This document shows positions 8,428 to 18,514 of a stretch of DNA of 64,000 nucleotides, piece by piece. Origin of the DNA: Pyropia yezoensis (Eukaryota > Rhodophyta > Bangiophyceae > Bangiales > Bangiaceae). A program made the translations under genes and the position numbers. The notes below the pieces were generated by a model. It was not told the DNA's origin. It searched no databases and saw only the letters and a program-made list of their open reading frames with translations. Every line of letters starts with the position of its first letter. Position 1 is the first letter of the stretch. The stretch spans positions 2,173,447-2,237,446 of the forward strand of contig CM020620.1 of the NCBI GenBank assembly GCA_009829735.1, written 5' to 3'.

Positions 8428-11400
8428 TTACAGTAGGCGTCGTCGCCTCATGTAAGGCATCAGGAGTTGGCGGGGTATATTTGCCGCCTGTTCCCAGGTG
8501 GGTGAGTCGTATCCGACCCACATAACCTTGACGTACCAGGGTCCTGGTAGGTCCGGGTCGGTGTGTCCGACCACGCTCTCTACTTGGTATAGAATCCCAT
8601 CCGGTCCCACCGGGTCATCTGACCGGTGGGTTGTAAGAGCTTCATGTAGCAACCCAGCCGGTACCGGCTGAGGCTGTTCCGGCTTCGGAGCCGGTGTGAC
8701 ATCATTCACACTGATGCGCTGGATCTCCGTATCGGAGTGTAAGATAACAGAGTGGTCATCTCTGTGGAGAATCTGGTACGGTCCCTTGACCGGTTGCATG
8801 AGCTTGTTCCCCCGGAACTTCTGGTGTCTGATGTAGACCCAGTCACCTGTCATCAGGGTAGCGTTGCGCACCCGTAGTCGGGCGTCGAAGTTCTTCTTGT
8901 ATCGAAGTTGTGTTCTGTCAAGGGCACCCTTGAGCTTAGGAATCATCCACGATAGCTTGGACAACCAAGCTAAGTGGATCCGTTCGGCCGGTCGGCCCTT
9001 CGGTGTATCATACCGAGTGCACCTGCCGGGTGGCAGCGTCAGGTTACCGACGCCCATCGGCATGACCCACTCCAGCGGAGCGATGTTTGTGCTCCGATGT
9101 GGCCTGGCATTGTATGCCAGGGTGAGTACGGATAGAAGCCTGTCCCAAGTGTTCGTGTGCTCTGCCACGTAGCACTGTAGCATCTTGACGATGGTGCGGT
9201 TGAACCGCTCCACCTGCCCGTTTGTTTGCGGGTGGTAGTCGGATGCCCGACGTGGTTCGATACCGAACATGCCCAGGACCTTAGTGCAGAATGCTGACGT
9301 AAGGTTTGCTCCGTTGTCGGAGAGGAGTTGCTTCATGACTCCGTATGCACTGATCCAGTGGTCAACCACTGCGTTCATAATCGTGTATGCCGTATCATTC
9401 GGGATGGCTGCCGCTTGTGACAGCTTGGTGAATCGGTCAGACATGACCAGGATGTACCTGTTCCCTTCTTCCGTTACCGGAAGTGGCCCGAGTATGTCGA
9501 TAGCGACTTGCTCGTTGGGCCCATCGGGTGGGAATAGCTTCATAACAGACGCCTGCCTATGTAGACTCATGCGGTTACGTGCACAGGGGTGGCACCCCCT
9601 TACGTGGTCGACCACGTCGACGGCCATTGCTGGCCAGTAGAAGAACCTTCGCATTGCTGCGAACATACGTGAACCCCCCGGGTGTCCGGCTGTAGGGTTC
9701 TCGTGTTCTCGTTCCATGACGGCTTGCCGGAAGGACACGGGAACCACGACTTGATGTCGTCCATCGGCGGGTGCCCGCCGGTATATGAGTCCGTCTTCGT
9801 TCTCGGAGAAGATGCCGGCCGTACCGGCCAGGAGGTTAGCGCGATGGCGTCTACAGTCATCGTCGTTGGCTTGTGCCTCGCGGAAGTCCGCGAGGGTCAG
9901 TGGGCATGCTCGGTGTGCCATGGTATGGTCAACCATACCTTGGGTAGCGTTACCCACCATGCAGACCGCTACCACCGGGATGTCCTCGTCCACCGGGCGG
10001 GTATCCCCGCTCGGGGTGTCGAGGCGAGAAAATGCGTCTCCGAGATGGTGGGATGACCCAGCCATATACACGGTACGGTAGTCGTGCTCGGCCATTTTTA
10101 GCCTCCATCGGGCTAGCCTCCCATGGCTATCGGAATCCTTGTCACCAAGGTTGAGGAGCCATCGTAGGGGTTCGTGGTCGGACCTCACGATGAACCTGGA
10201 GCCCTCCAGGTATGGACGGAGCAGTTGCACTGCCCATATAACTCCGAGGCATTCACGCTCGGTGGCACTATAGTTACGCTCAGCCGGGTTGAGTGTCCGG
10301 CTGAAGTATCCTGCCGGACGTAGATCCGGGATAACGTTATCGGTACCGATCAACGTCTCTCCCTGTAACAGGGTGCATCCCACTTGTGTATCGCATGCAT
10401 CGACATCGATGACGATGGTACCCCGTCGGTGCGGTAACGCAAGGACGGGTGGGGATAGTAGGGCTCGCTTCAGCGACTCGAATGCCTCCTCTTCGCTAGG
10501 CGAAGGGGTTTGGAGTACCTTGGGCAAGGTACTGCTCGTAAGAACCGTTAACGGTTTAGCAATCCGAGCGAAGTCCTTGACGAACCGTCGGTATACGTTG
10601 CACATTCCCAGGAAGCTCTTGAGCTGCGTCTGGGTGTTAGGGAACCGGGCATCCCGGAGTGCCCGGGTATTGGCTTCGAGTACCCCTAGTTTACCAGGGG
10701 TTATCTGGTGGCCCAGATACTCGACCGTCTGTTGGAAGAAGGCGCACTTCTTCAGACGCAGGGTTACCCCGGCGTCCCTCAAGAGGGTGAGTACCTCGTC
10801 AACGTGTTGCACATGGTCATCCATGTTACTCGAGAAGACGATGACGTCATCGAAGTACACTAGGCAGTTACGCCACTTCACCCCCGACAGTATAATGTCG
10901 ATAGCCCGCTGGAATGTAGCGGGGGCGTTGGACAATCCGAAGAGCATCCTTAGGAACTCGTACACTCCACTGTGACAGACGAATGCCGTCTTGGGGATAT
11001 CCTCGTCCGCCACTGGGACCTGCCAGTATCCGGCATTGCAATGGATGGTGGTAAACACCGTAGCTTCCCCCAGGGAGTCGATGCATTCATCCATCCTTGG
11101 TAAAGGGTATGAGTCTTTCTTGGTAACCAAGTTGAGGCGTCGGTAATCGATGCAAAACCGAGGGGTTTGATCCTTCTTCGGTACGATAACGACTGGGGCA
11201 CCCCACTCCGACATCAAAGGTCGTATCACCTTCGCTTCACTCATCCTCTTCACTTCTCCATCAACGATCTCTCGTTGCATAGGTCCCGCTCGGTGCGGTT
11301 GTGACCGGGCGGGGCGTGCGCCTGGTACCAGGTCAATACGATGTTGGGTTGCCCCAATGGTACCCAAGGCCCCGCCTGTCCACATGACGTCATGCTTTCT

Positions 11401-11527
11401 TAGCATTCGTCGTACCCCTTCGGCTACGGAAGGGGGAAGGTGGTCGAGGTCAGCCTCGGCCAGGGCCTTCAGTGCTTCTTGGTCCTTTGGCGGTATGTCC
11501 GCCGAAGGCGCCGATGGGTCAGGCTTC
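8428..11527 (-). pseudogene. A1 pol, 3' part: RT, RNase H, integrase, chromodomain
   Basis: This continues the pol started at 21979, after removal of element B (the duplicated CCGTC lies at 11528-11532). Read in order: reverse transcriptase (RFCIDYRRLN, HCNAGYWQ, FGLSNAPATF, VYFDDVIVFSS), RNase H (DVDACDTQVG, TERECLGVIWAV, RSDHEPLRWLL, GDAFSR), integrase zinc finger (H...H, CHPCARNRM), catalytic core (AIDILGPLP, LLSDNG, VERFNRT), a GPY module and a C-terminal chromodomain (VMWVGYDSPTWEQ). As in A2, the first RT catalytic aspartate is His (codon 11041-11043 on the minus strand, IHCN where B has LDCN) and the PFGL motif is LFGL. The frame is otherwise open, so the inactivating event is the insertion of B. 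Confidence 0.9.
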
Positions 11528-11532
11528 CCGTC

Positions 11533-12000
11533 TGTGGCAAAAACCACTCGCACACACAGTACCCAAGTTGGGGCGGTGTGCGAGGGCTGCCTCCCGTGTC
11601 GGGGGAACCGGAAGAAGTGCAAGTCGCACACACTCTATCCCTGTTGTGGGGCAATCCCCCCACGGACAAACAAGAAGATGGTGTGTGGTCCAACAGTTTC
11701 TTGGTCGGGACGGGGACGCAGGGCCAAGCCCCGCTGTCCCTCCCCTTATCCCCCCAGGGTCCACTCAGAATCTCGCCACTCAGAATCTCCCACCCCAGCA
11801 CCTGCCCACCGGGCCACACGAAAATTCAAGACGATAAATGCAGAAAACCCTCAAATCCAAGTTGGATTTACTACTAAGCTAACTATCCCGAACTTAGGGA
11901 ATATGGACCCAAATGCAGGGGGAGGAACGGATCAGGCTAGTGGCCTGCCGCCCCTTGCATGGCACGTGTTGCCCCCTACCTGGGGGTCAATACTGCCACA
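11533..12000 (-). repeat. 3' LTR of B (468 bp)
   Basis: On the minus strand it begins TGTGGCAGTATTGACCC and ends TTTTTGCCACA, so TGTGGCA/TGCCACA form inverted ends. The copy at 20445-20912 looks identical base for base. Confidence 0.97.
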
Positions 12001-12016
12001 CTCCCCTCTCCTCAGT
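12001..12016 (-). other. Polypurine tract of B
   Basis: ACTGAGGAGAGGGGAG on the minus strand directly before the TG of the 3' LTR. Confidence 0.75.
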
Positions 12017-12343
12017 TCCGACCGACCCGGTCGGCCCTGTGAGGGGGTGCGTAAACGCACGTCTCGGCGTTGGGGGGGGGACGCGACTTGCTGTCCCCCC
12101 TTGAGTACGTAACGCGGATGTGGAGGCGGTCACGTTGGCCGCCCCTCTCCTCAAGCTTGCCCACTTGGCAGCTTGCTCACCTCGGTTCACACCTCACCAC
12201 CACCACCACTTCTCCTTCACCTTACACGGGGCCACCCCACGCTGGGGAGGCCACCCGTTTACCCACGATCCGAGTCCCCCTCAACTCGAGGCGGGTCTCG
12301 TGCCGCGATAGCCAGGACGTCTCTCCCCAACTTGGGGAGAGCC
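12017..12343 (+). other. Leader of the B antisense ORF
   Basis: About 330 bp between the polypurine tract and the ATG at 12344. The reading frame is open upstream as far as about 12173, but no ATG lies in it there. No clear TATA box was seen. Confidence 0.5.
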
Positions 12344-14287
12344 ATGGCGACTCCGGGAGTGGAGACGGACTCTCTCGATGAGCGTATGGAGGACACCTCC
12401 TACGGTGCAGCGCCTGCCGGGACTTCCGGCGGGGGCTCCGCGATCGCTCCGGGGGGTGGGACTCCCGCGTCACCCGGCTTTGGGTTGACGGCAGGATCTC
12501 CCCCGGAGGCGGGACAAGTTGTCCCGCGTGAGGCCTTGGGGCGGTGGTTTTACCCCGCTTGGCCTCTGTATGAGGAGGGGTTGACTGTTCTTCGCTGTGG
12601 CCGACTCGGCGCAGCGATGGGTCGGGTATGGGACCGCCTACGGGAGAAGTATCCCCGTAGGGTCGGGTTCCCTGCCGGCTTCAGGACGGACCAGTTTGCC
12701 TTCCTGGACGACGAGGAGGTCGAGGACGTGCAGCGGGCCAAGGCCATGGTGGACCGCGGGGGAACTATCCCGGGTCCCGGCGACTTGCCGACCTTCACTT
12801 GGGACGCGGTGGCAACTCGCCCCCCGTACCTTCACGAGGCCGATCCGCACACTCATCACTTTGATGTGCGGATGGAGAAGGACTTCCGGCGAGGTCCCTA
12901 CTTGGTGACCTCGGCTCAACTTGAGTTTCCTCAGCAGTCTGCTGCCAGTAAGGAGCAATACTACCCGAAGAAGCCCGAGTGGTGGCCTCAAGTTGAGGTC
13001 CCCTACGGGTTCCCGGCATTGTTGCCACGGTTGCTTGACCACTTCGGCTCCGTCATGTTGACGGCTGGCCCTGATCATCTGGTGTGGGCCATGTTGGCCA
13101 CCCAGTGGCTCCTCGAGGTCATGTCGACCTGGGTGTCATGTGTTCAGCGGCGGGGGATGCTCTGGCATCTCCCCCTCCGGCTCATCCAGGGTTTGGAACA
13201 GCTCACCCCTCAGCTAGTTGCTGAGGGGTGCTCGTCAGGACAACTCACTCTACTTGAGGAGATGCTCCGCCTCCACAAGTTTATCGAGTGGGAGAGCATT
13301 GAGCACAAGTTGCGCCGCCCCACTCGGGGGCCCAAGGACGATGGCGCACTTCGCCAGTTCGTGTGGGTCGCTCGTGAACTTCACGACGGCCGTGTGGTCC
13401 TACGAGAGGGGTTGGGCATCGGGGACTACCCGTATGCCCCGGGGGTGGATCGTCACACTGCGCCACCCCCGGACAAGCCCATAGTTATGGCTGTGCCCTC
13501 ATATGATGACCATATGACTCAACCTACTGCGGGGGCCCCAAGTCGGGGTCGCAGTTACACCCGGGTACCGCCACCTCGGCGTGCCCCTCCGCTTCCTCCT
13601 GTTCCTTTCCAGCCTCACGGGAACATCCCGATCAGCGTGGCCGTGGAGTCATCCACACCGGTGTCTCCCAACTTGGGGGCCACCCTCCTGACGGTATACC
13701 CCAAGTTGGTGTTACCGCCCACGCCTCTAACCTCAGAGATGATGATCACCACGTTGGTGCGCACCATTTCCTGGTTGGCCGCGTCGACCGCAACCCTCCA
13801 AAGTTCCGAGACTCCTCAACTTGAGGAGCGCGTTCGTACTGCAGTGGCGACCGCGAGTTGCGAGTCGGTGGCGGAGTTTATGACGGCCGAGTTGGCTCGC
13901 ATTGGGGCTATTATGCCCCAGCCAACCCCACTTGGGCGTGGCAAGCGTCGTGCGAGCCGGGCATACTCGCCTCCTCGCCGTCGTCGCCGACACTCGCGGC
14001 GCTCTCCTTCCGTATCGGAAGACGAGTTGTCTTACTCCGTTTCGGAGTCCTCTACCCCGTCGGAGACGGAGTCAGTCCAGCGTCTGCGTCGCAAACTTGC
14101 GCGCAAGACCAGGCAGAAGAGTGGCCACGGTCTGCGCCACTTGCGCGACCGTGAGGGGCGCGACGGTTCCGACTTGGAGCCGCCGCCCCTTCCAACGATT
14201 GGAGACCGTTATCGGCGTTGGTCTCGCCGCTCGCCTCCACGTGAGGGCGAGGGCCGTGGAGTGGGAGAGTCTAGCATGCGTGCCTAG
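12344..14287 (+). CDS. Antisense third ORF of element B (647 aa)
   Basis: Encoded opposite to gag-pol, ending 111 bp from the pol stop. The first ATG, at 12344 (MATPGVETDS), was chosen. Order: acidic and Gly/Pro-rich N-terminus (1-60), conserved region (about 65-370) with RWFYPAWPLYEEGL, FLDDEEVEDVQRA, QYYPKKPEWW, VEVPYGF, HFGSV (about 232) and RRGMLWHLP (about 267-277), a Pro-rich linker, and an Arg/Ser-rich basic tail (RRRRHSRRSPSVSEDE) typical of nuclear or RNA-binding proteins. YYPK plus VEVPYGF recurs in the family C antisense ORF (YYPK, VEIPVGF), and FGSV plus R-G-LWHLP recurs in family A. This conservation in an otherwise young, intact element argues that the protein is made and used. 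The family is not recognised. Confidence 0.85.
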   Translation: MATPGVETDSLDERMEDTSYGAAPAGTSGGGSAIAPGGGTPASPGFGLTAGSPPEAGQVVPREALGRWFYPAWPLYEEGLTVLRCGRLGAAMGRVWDRLREKYPRRVGFPAGFRTDQFAFLDDEEVEDVQRAKAMVDRGGTIPGPGDLPTFTWDAVATRPPYLHEADPHTHHFDVRMEKDFRRGPYLVTSAQLEFPQQSAASKEQYYPKKPEWWPQVEVPYGFPALLPRLLDHFGSVMLTAGPDHLVWAMLATQWLLEVMSTWVSCVQRRGMLWHLPLRLIQGLEQLTPQLVAEGCSSGQLTLLEEMLRLHKFIEWESIEHKLRRPTRGPKDDGALRQFVWVARELHDGRVVLREGLGIGDYPYAPGVDRHTAPPPDKPIVMAVPSYDDHMTQPTAGAPSRGRSYTRVPPPRRAPPLPPVPFQPHGNIPISVAVESSTPVSPNLGATLLTVYPKLVLPPTPLTSEMMITTLVRTISWLAASTATLQSSETPQLEERVRTAVATASCESVAEFMTAELARIGAIMPQPTPLGRGKRRASRAYSPPRRRRRHSRRSPSVSEDELSYSVSESSTPSETESVQRLRRKLARKTRQKSGHGLRHLRDREGRDGSDLEPPPLPTIGDRYRRWSRRSPPREGEGRGVGESSMRA

Positions 14288-14398
14288 TTGGCAGCTGCCT
14301 TTGTTGTGAGAGTGTGAGGGTTAGGGCTGTAGTTAAAAGCCACTCTGCGTACCACTTCGACTTGAAGCACTCTCTTGGCACTGTTGCTCGGCCTTCCC
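14288..14398. terminator. Convergent spacer of B with stem-loop
   Basis: Only 111 bp separate the antisense ORF stop and the pol stop. An inverted repeat CCTTCCCTCA/TGAGGGAGG straddles the pol end near 14393-14414 and could fold in both transcripts. A termination role is inferred from position. Confidence 0.4.
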
Positions 14399-17300
14399 TC
14401 ACGTTGAGGGAGGGCTGTTAGGGTCTATCTCGTTCCGGGCACAGTACGCCCGGACCTTCTCAGCAGGAAGGTCCTCCACATACTCCCACGTATCATCCTT
14501 GGCTTTGTAGCCAAACCAACGCACCCTCAACATGAGGCGGTCAGTATCCTCATCCCAGCCGTGGTCGATGAACTTGTCGAACACGTACTCCTGCGGGCCC
14601 TGTTTGGCTGCAGGCAGCGAGGGCAGGCGCCACGTTTTCAAAGCACGCGCCCAAGCTGGGTCGCCTGCAGGCGGTGGTGCAACTTTGACCACGTCCTGTC
14701 CGTTCACTGTGCGGACCCCATCGTCACTTTCGATGGTGAAGCGCCGCCCATCAGTACGAAGGACCTGGTACGGCCCCTTCGTCTGGAACACCAACTTACC
14801 CCCAGTTGGGGTGTGTGAGTGGACCAATACCCAGTCACCCTGCTCGGGGACATGCTTGGCGTTGCGCACCTTTTTGTCAAAGGTACGCTTGTAGCGCTTT
14901 TGTGCTTTGTCCATCTCAGCCCTGACTTTAGGGATGAGGTTTTCAAGCCTAGCAGCGAACTCCGCCTTACTCTCAGTAGGAGTGGGCGTACTGCCACCAT
15001 CCTCCCTAGTTGGGAGCGGCCGCCGCACGGCAATAGACCGCACGCGACGGGGGGTCACAAAAGCGAGGGGTACTTCCCCGGTAGATGAGTGAACCTGCGA
15101 ATTGTAGGCAGTGGTCAGAATAGAAATGTATTGGTCCCACGTCTTCACGTGCTCACTCACATAATGGCGCAGCTGCCTAACAATAGTTTTGTTGAAGCGC
15201 TCCACCTGCCCATTAGTTTGTGGGTGGTAGGGGGTGGCATAGTTTGCCTTAACCCCCAACATATCCAGCACTCCTTGAAACAGTACAGACGCAAATTGCG
15301 GTCCATTGTCCGATAGTGTACTATCCGGAATGCCATACGCGGCAACCCAGTGATCTAGGAAGGCTGACACGACCGACATGGCCGTGATCTCTGCCAGTGG
15401 GATCGCTCGCGTAAGTTTCGTGAAGCGGTCACAGATGACCAGGAGGTACTGGTTGCCCTCCTCGGTCACTGGCAGTGGCCCAAGGATGTCCATCGCCAAC
15501 GCGGCGAAGGGCTCCTTGGCCGGGAACAATAGCATAGCCGTAGTAGGCCGCCGTTCCATCAGACGGTTCTGTGCACAACTTGTGCAGGCAGCCACCCAAC
15601 TGTAGATGTCCACCACCATGGACGGCCAGTAGTACCTGGTCCTCAGGGTCTGGTATAGTTTACTAGACCCCAGGTGTCCACCCGTGGGAGCGTTATGCTC
15701 CCTCTCAAGGATACTGTCCTTGAGGGATGCGGGGACGACAAGTTGTTCGGTCCCCTGGAATACCCCCCTCCTCATGAGGAGGCCATCGTCTCCCAGGAAG
15801 AACCGCGTCTCCGCCACTGTATCCAGGGTATCCCTCTGCGACTTGCAGAAGGGATCCTCGGCCTGGGCCTTCACTACTTCGTCCAGGGACAGGGGCAAGT
15901 ACTTCTTGTTCCCCGGCGCCTCGGGATTCAACGCCTGACCCGAGCGCGTGACTACCCCCACGATGGGGATGTCCTCATCGACTGGGGTGGTGTCCAGTCC
16001 CTCGGTAGGTACCCGAGAGAGGCCGTCGGCAAGGGCATGTTGCCTGCCAGGTCGGTACTCAATATCAAAGTTGAAGGGTGCAAGTCGCACCCTCCACCGG
16101 TTGAGACGAGTGTTCGTACAGTCCGTCTTGAAGATGAACTGCAACGCGCGGTGGTCACAGCGGATGAGGAACTTCTCACCCTCTAGGTAGTGACGAAGTG
16201 ACGTCACCGCCCATACCACTGCGAGTCCTTCCAACTCGGTGACTCCGTAGTTCTTCTCGGCCGAGTTTAGCCCCTTGCTGAAGTATCCCACCGGCAAGTA
16301 CTCCTTGTCCGGCTGTTGCTGAAGCAACACACAACCAAGTTGGTCGTAGCTAGCGTCCACATCCAGGATGTAGTGGCCTCCCAACCTGGGAATAGCCAGG
16401 ATAGGGGGCTTCAGCAGAAGGTCCCGAAGAGTCTCAAAGGATTCCTGCTCCACCCGACTTGGGGGAGGCAGGTTCTTCGGTAGCGTTGAGCTCACTAACT
16501 CATTCAACGGCTTCGCCACTTTGGCGAAGCCCTTAGTGAAACGTCGGTACACGTTACACATCCCGAGGAAGCTCCTCATCTGGGTCTGGGTCCGGGGGTA
16601 CTGAGCCTTGCGGATGGCCCTCAAGTTTTTCTCGTTGACACTGAGACGCCCCGGACGGACAACATGTCCCAAGTACTCCACCTCTTGAGTGAAGAGGTGG
16701 CACTTACTCGCCTTCAGTGACACTCCGGCGTCAGCAAGTAGCTTGAACACCTGGCCAAGATGGCCAATGTGTTCCTCCGGACTTCGGGAGAACACAATGA
16801 TATCGTCTAGGTACACGAGACAGATCTGCCACCGTACTCCGGCCAGAATCATGTCCATAGCGCGCTGGAAAGTTGCCGGCGCGTTACACAGGCCAAACGG
16901 TAGACGCTTGCACTGGTAGGTACCACAGTGACAGGTAAAGGTAGTTTTATGCCTGTCCTCCGGGGCAATGGGAATTTGCCAGTACCCCGCGTTACAGTCC
17001 AGGGTAGAGAACACGTTTGCCTCCCCCAGAGAGTCCAGACAGTCATCCATCCGAGGTAGGGGATAACTATCCTTCACCGTGCTCTCGTTGAGCTTACGGT
17101 AGTCGATACAGAACCGGGGGGTCCCATCAACTTTGGGGACGATCACCACCGGACTCGCCCACTCGGCGTTGCTGGCCTCGATCACATCGAGGGCCTCCAT
17201 GCGAGCAACTTGCTCCTTAACGAGGGCCCTTGAACGGGGTCCCCCCCTATACGGTTGTTGGCGTATAGGGGGCGCACCGGGTTTCAACTCGATCCGGTGT

Positions 17301-18514
17301 TGGGTAGCTCTCATGAGTCCCAATTGACCATCCCACAACTTGTGATATTGGTCCAAGAGGCGTTCAACTTGAACCCTCAACCTGGGTGGAACACCCTCCA
17401 TGTTTACCTGGGGCCGAGGAGAGGCGGCCGACTTGGCTTGATGCTTCTCCTTTCCGGACTTCGGGTCGCTACTTGCGCCCGCGCTGAGGGTGACCGCTAC
17501 TACCGGTCCCTCGTGTTGGTCGATATAGCCGAACTTGGCCCCCGACTTGAAGAACTTGGGCGACGAGCTCAGGTTCATCACCTGGATCCTCCACGGGACT
17601 CCGGCTTTGGAGTCCATCGTGCCAAGGGCAACATGCACTTGGTGCTTGCGAGCAAGACGGGGGTTAGGGTGCACCAACCCGTTCCCCGCATAATCAGTTA
17701 CAACATCCACGTGCGCCACCGAGTTGGGGGGCAACATGACTTTACGGGCTAAACGCAGAGTAGCAGTAAACCCTTCCCTCACAGAACAAACAGGCTTCGA
17801 CTGTGAAACTGTCACAGGAGCCACAGACTTTCCCTTACCAAGGATGGGGATAGTCTCCCCATTCATCAACTTGACCCAGTACTCAGGGCCACAAATCAAA
17901 GGCACTTGTGTTACGACATAAGGGGTACCCAGAAGCAGGGGTACCGATATATTCTCAACTACCCCATAGGTCACGTCGACCTCATGGGTCCCCAACCGAG
18001 TTGGTAGGGTCACGGCACCAACGATGGGAAGTACCCCACCATTGATATCGATCAGATGGTCAGCTTTAGACTTCCAGCGTTGGAGCCTCATCCCCTTTGG
18101 TAATAGCGACTTGCGTATCAAGGAGGCTCCTGACCCGGTATCAAGTACGATACGGGCACAACAGGCGCGGCCGGGGGCAAGTTGCACCCGTCCAGCCACC
18201 TGGAAGTTCTCACCCGTCAGCACCGCGATGACCCGACGTGGGTTTACGTTCTTGGGAAGTCCCACCCGAGGTGGGCGGACTCCCTTAGGTCGCCGCAGTA
18301 TCCGACACGGTTGGTTCGTCCTCTTGGCCCACTTGGCCGAGGCTGCCGTTGTGAGCTTCGGACGTCCAGCTCCAACGGTCATTCGTTTCCCGCCGACTTG
18401 GCGTCCGAATCTGAGGGCGAAGGGGACGACGACGAGTCCGAGGACGACGTGTCCGCCCCCTCCGTCGAGGGTGTGGCGACCGCCACCACTGGTCGAGACC
18501 CACCCTCGCGGCAT
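14399..18514 (-). CDS. B pol polyprotein (1371 aa)
   Basis: Domains in order: retropepsin-like protease (LDTGSGASLI, residues 124-133), reverse transcriptase (RFCIDYRKLN, TLDCNAGYWQ, PFGLCNAPATF, VYLDDIIVFS), RNase H (LDVDASYDQLG, TELEGLAVVWAV, IRCDHRALQF, DGLSR), integrase with HHCC finger (HNAPTGGHLG, CTSCAQNRL) and DDE core (AMDILGPLP, LSDNGPQFAS, VERFNKT), GPY module (KGPYQVL) and C-terminal chromodomain (YVFDKFIDHGW, VRWFGYKAKDDTWE). All catalytic residues are present. The ATG at 18514 lies inside the end of gag, with a 136-bp overlap in the -1 frame, so pol may be made by -1 frameshifting or from its own ATG. The chromodomain directs integration to modified chromatin in known chromoviruses. 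Confidence 0.95.
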   Translation of the reverse strand: MPRGWVSTSGGGRHTLDGGGGHVVLGLVVVPFALRFGRQVGGKRMTVGAGRPKLTTAASAKWAKRTNQPCRILRRPKGVRPPRVGLPKNVNPRRVIAVLTGENFQVAGRVQLAPGRACCARIVLDTGSGASLIRKSLLPKGMRLQRWKSKADHLIDINGGVLPIVGAVTLPTRLGTHEVDVTYGVVENISVPLLLGTPYVVTQVPLICGPEYWVKLMNGETIPILGKGKSVAPVTVSQSKPVCSVREGFTATLRLARKVMLPPNSVAHVDVVTDYAGNGLVHPNPRLARKHQVHVALGTMDSKAGVPWRIQVMNLSSSPKFFKSGAKFGYIDQHEGPVVAVTLSAGASSDPKSGKEKHQAKSAASPRPQVNMEGVPPRLRVQVERLLDQYHKLWDGQLGLMRATQHRIELKPGAPPIRQQPYRGGPRSRALVKEQVARMEALDVIEASNAEWASPVVIVPKVDGTPRFCIDYRKLNESTVKDSYPLPRMDDCLDSLGEANVFSTLDCNAGYWQIPIAPEDRHKTTFTCHCGTYQCKRLPFGLCNAPATFQRAMDMILAGVRWQICLVYLDDIIVFSRSPEEHIGHLGQVFKLLADAGVSLKASKCHLFTQEVEYLGHVVRPGRLSVNEKNLRAIRKAQYPRTQTQMRSFLGMCNVYRRFTKGFAKVAKPLNELVSSTLPKNLPPPSRVEQESFETLRDLLLKPPILAIPRLGGHYILDVDASYDQLGCVLLQQQPDKEYLPVGYFSKGLNSAEKNYGVTELEGLAVVWAVTSLRHYLEGEKFLIRCDHRALQFIFKTDCTNTRLNRWRVRLAPFNFDIEYRPGRQHALADGLSRVPTEGLDTTPVDEDIPIVGVVTRSGQALNPEAPGNKKYLPLSLDEVVKAQAEDPFCKSQRDTLDTVAETRFFLGDDGLLMRRGVFQGTEQLVVPASLKDSILEREHNAPTGGHLGSSKLYQTLRTRYYWPSMVVDIYSWVAACTSCAQNRLMERRPTTAMLLFPAKEPFAALAMDILGPLPVTEEGNQYLLVICDRFTKLTRAIPLAEITAMSVVSAFLDHWVAAYGIPDSTLSDNGPQFASVLFQGVLDMLGVKANYATPYHPQTNGQVERFNKTIVRQLRHYVSEHVKTWDQYISILTTAYNSQVHSSTGEVPLAFVTPRRVRSIAVRRPLPTREDGGSTPTPTESKAEFAARLENLIPKVRAEMDKAQKRYKRTFDKKVRNAKHVPEQGDWVLVHSHTPTGGKLVFQTKGPYQVLRTDGRRFTIESDDGVRTVNGQDVVKVAPPPAGDPAWARALKTWRLPSLPAAKQGPQEYVFDKFIDHGWDEDTDRLMLRVRWFGYKAKDDTWEYVEDLPAEKVRAYCARNEIDPNSPPST

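Noticed and set aside
12173..12343. 57-residue upstream extension of the B antisense ORF
   Set aside because: The first codon is TTG, the sequence is His/Pro/Ser-rich, and there is no matching extension in A. The ATG at 12344 was preferred.
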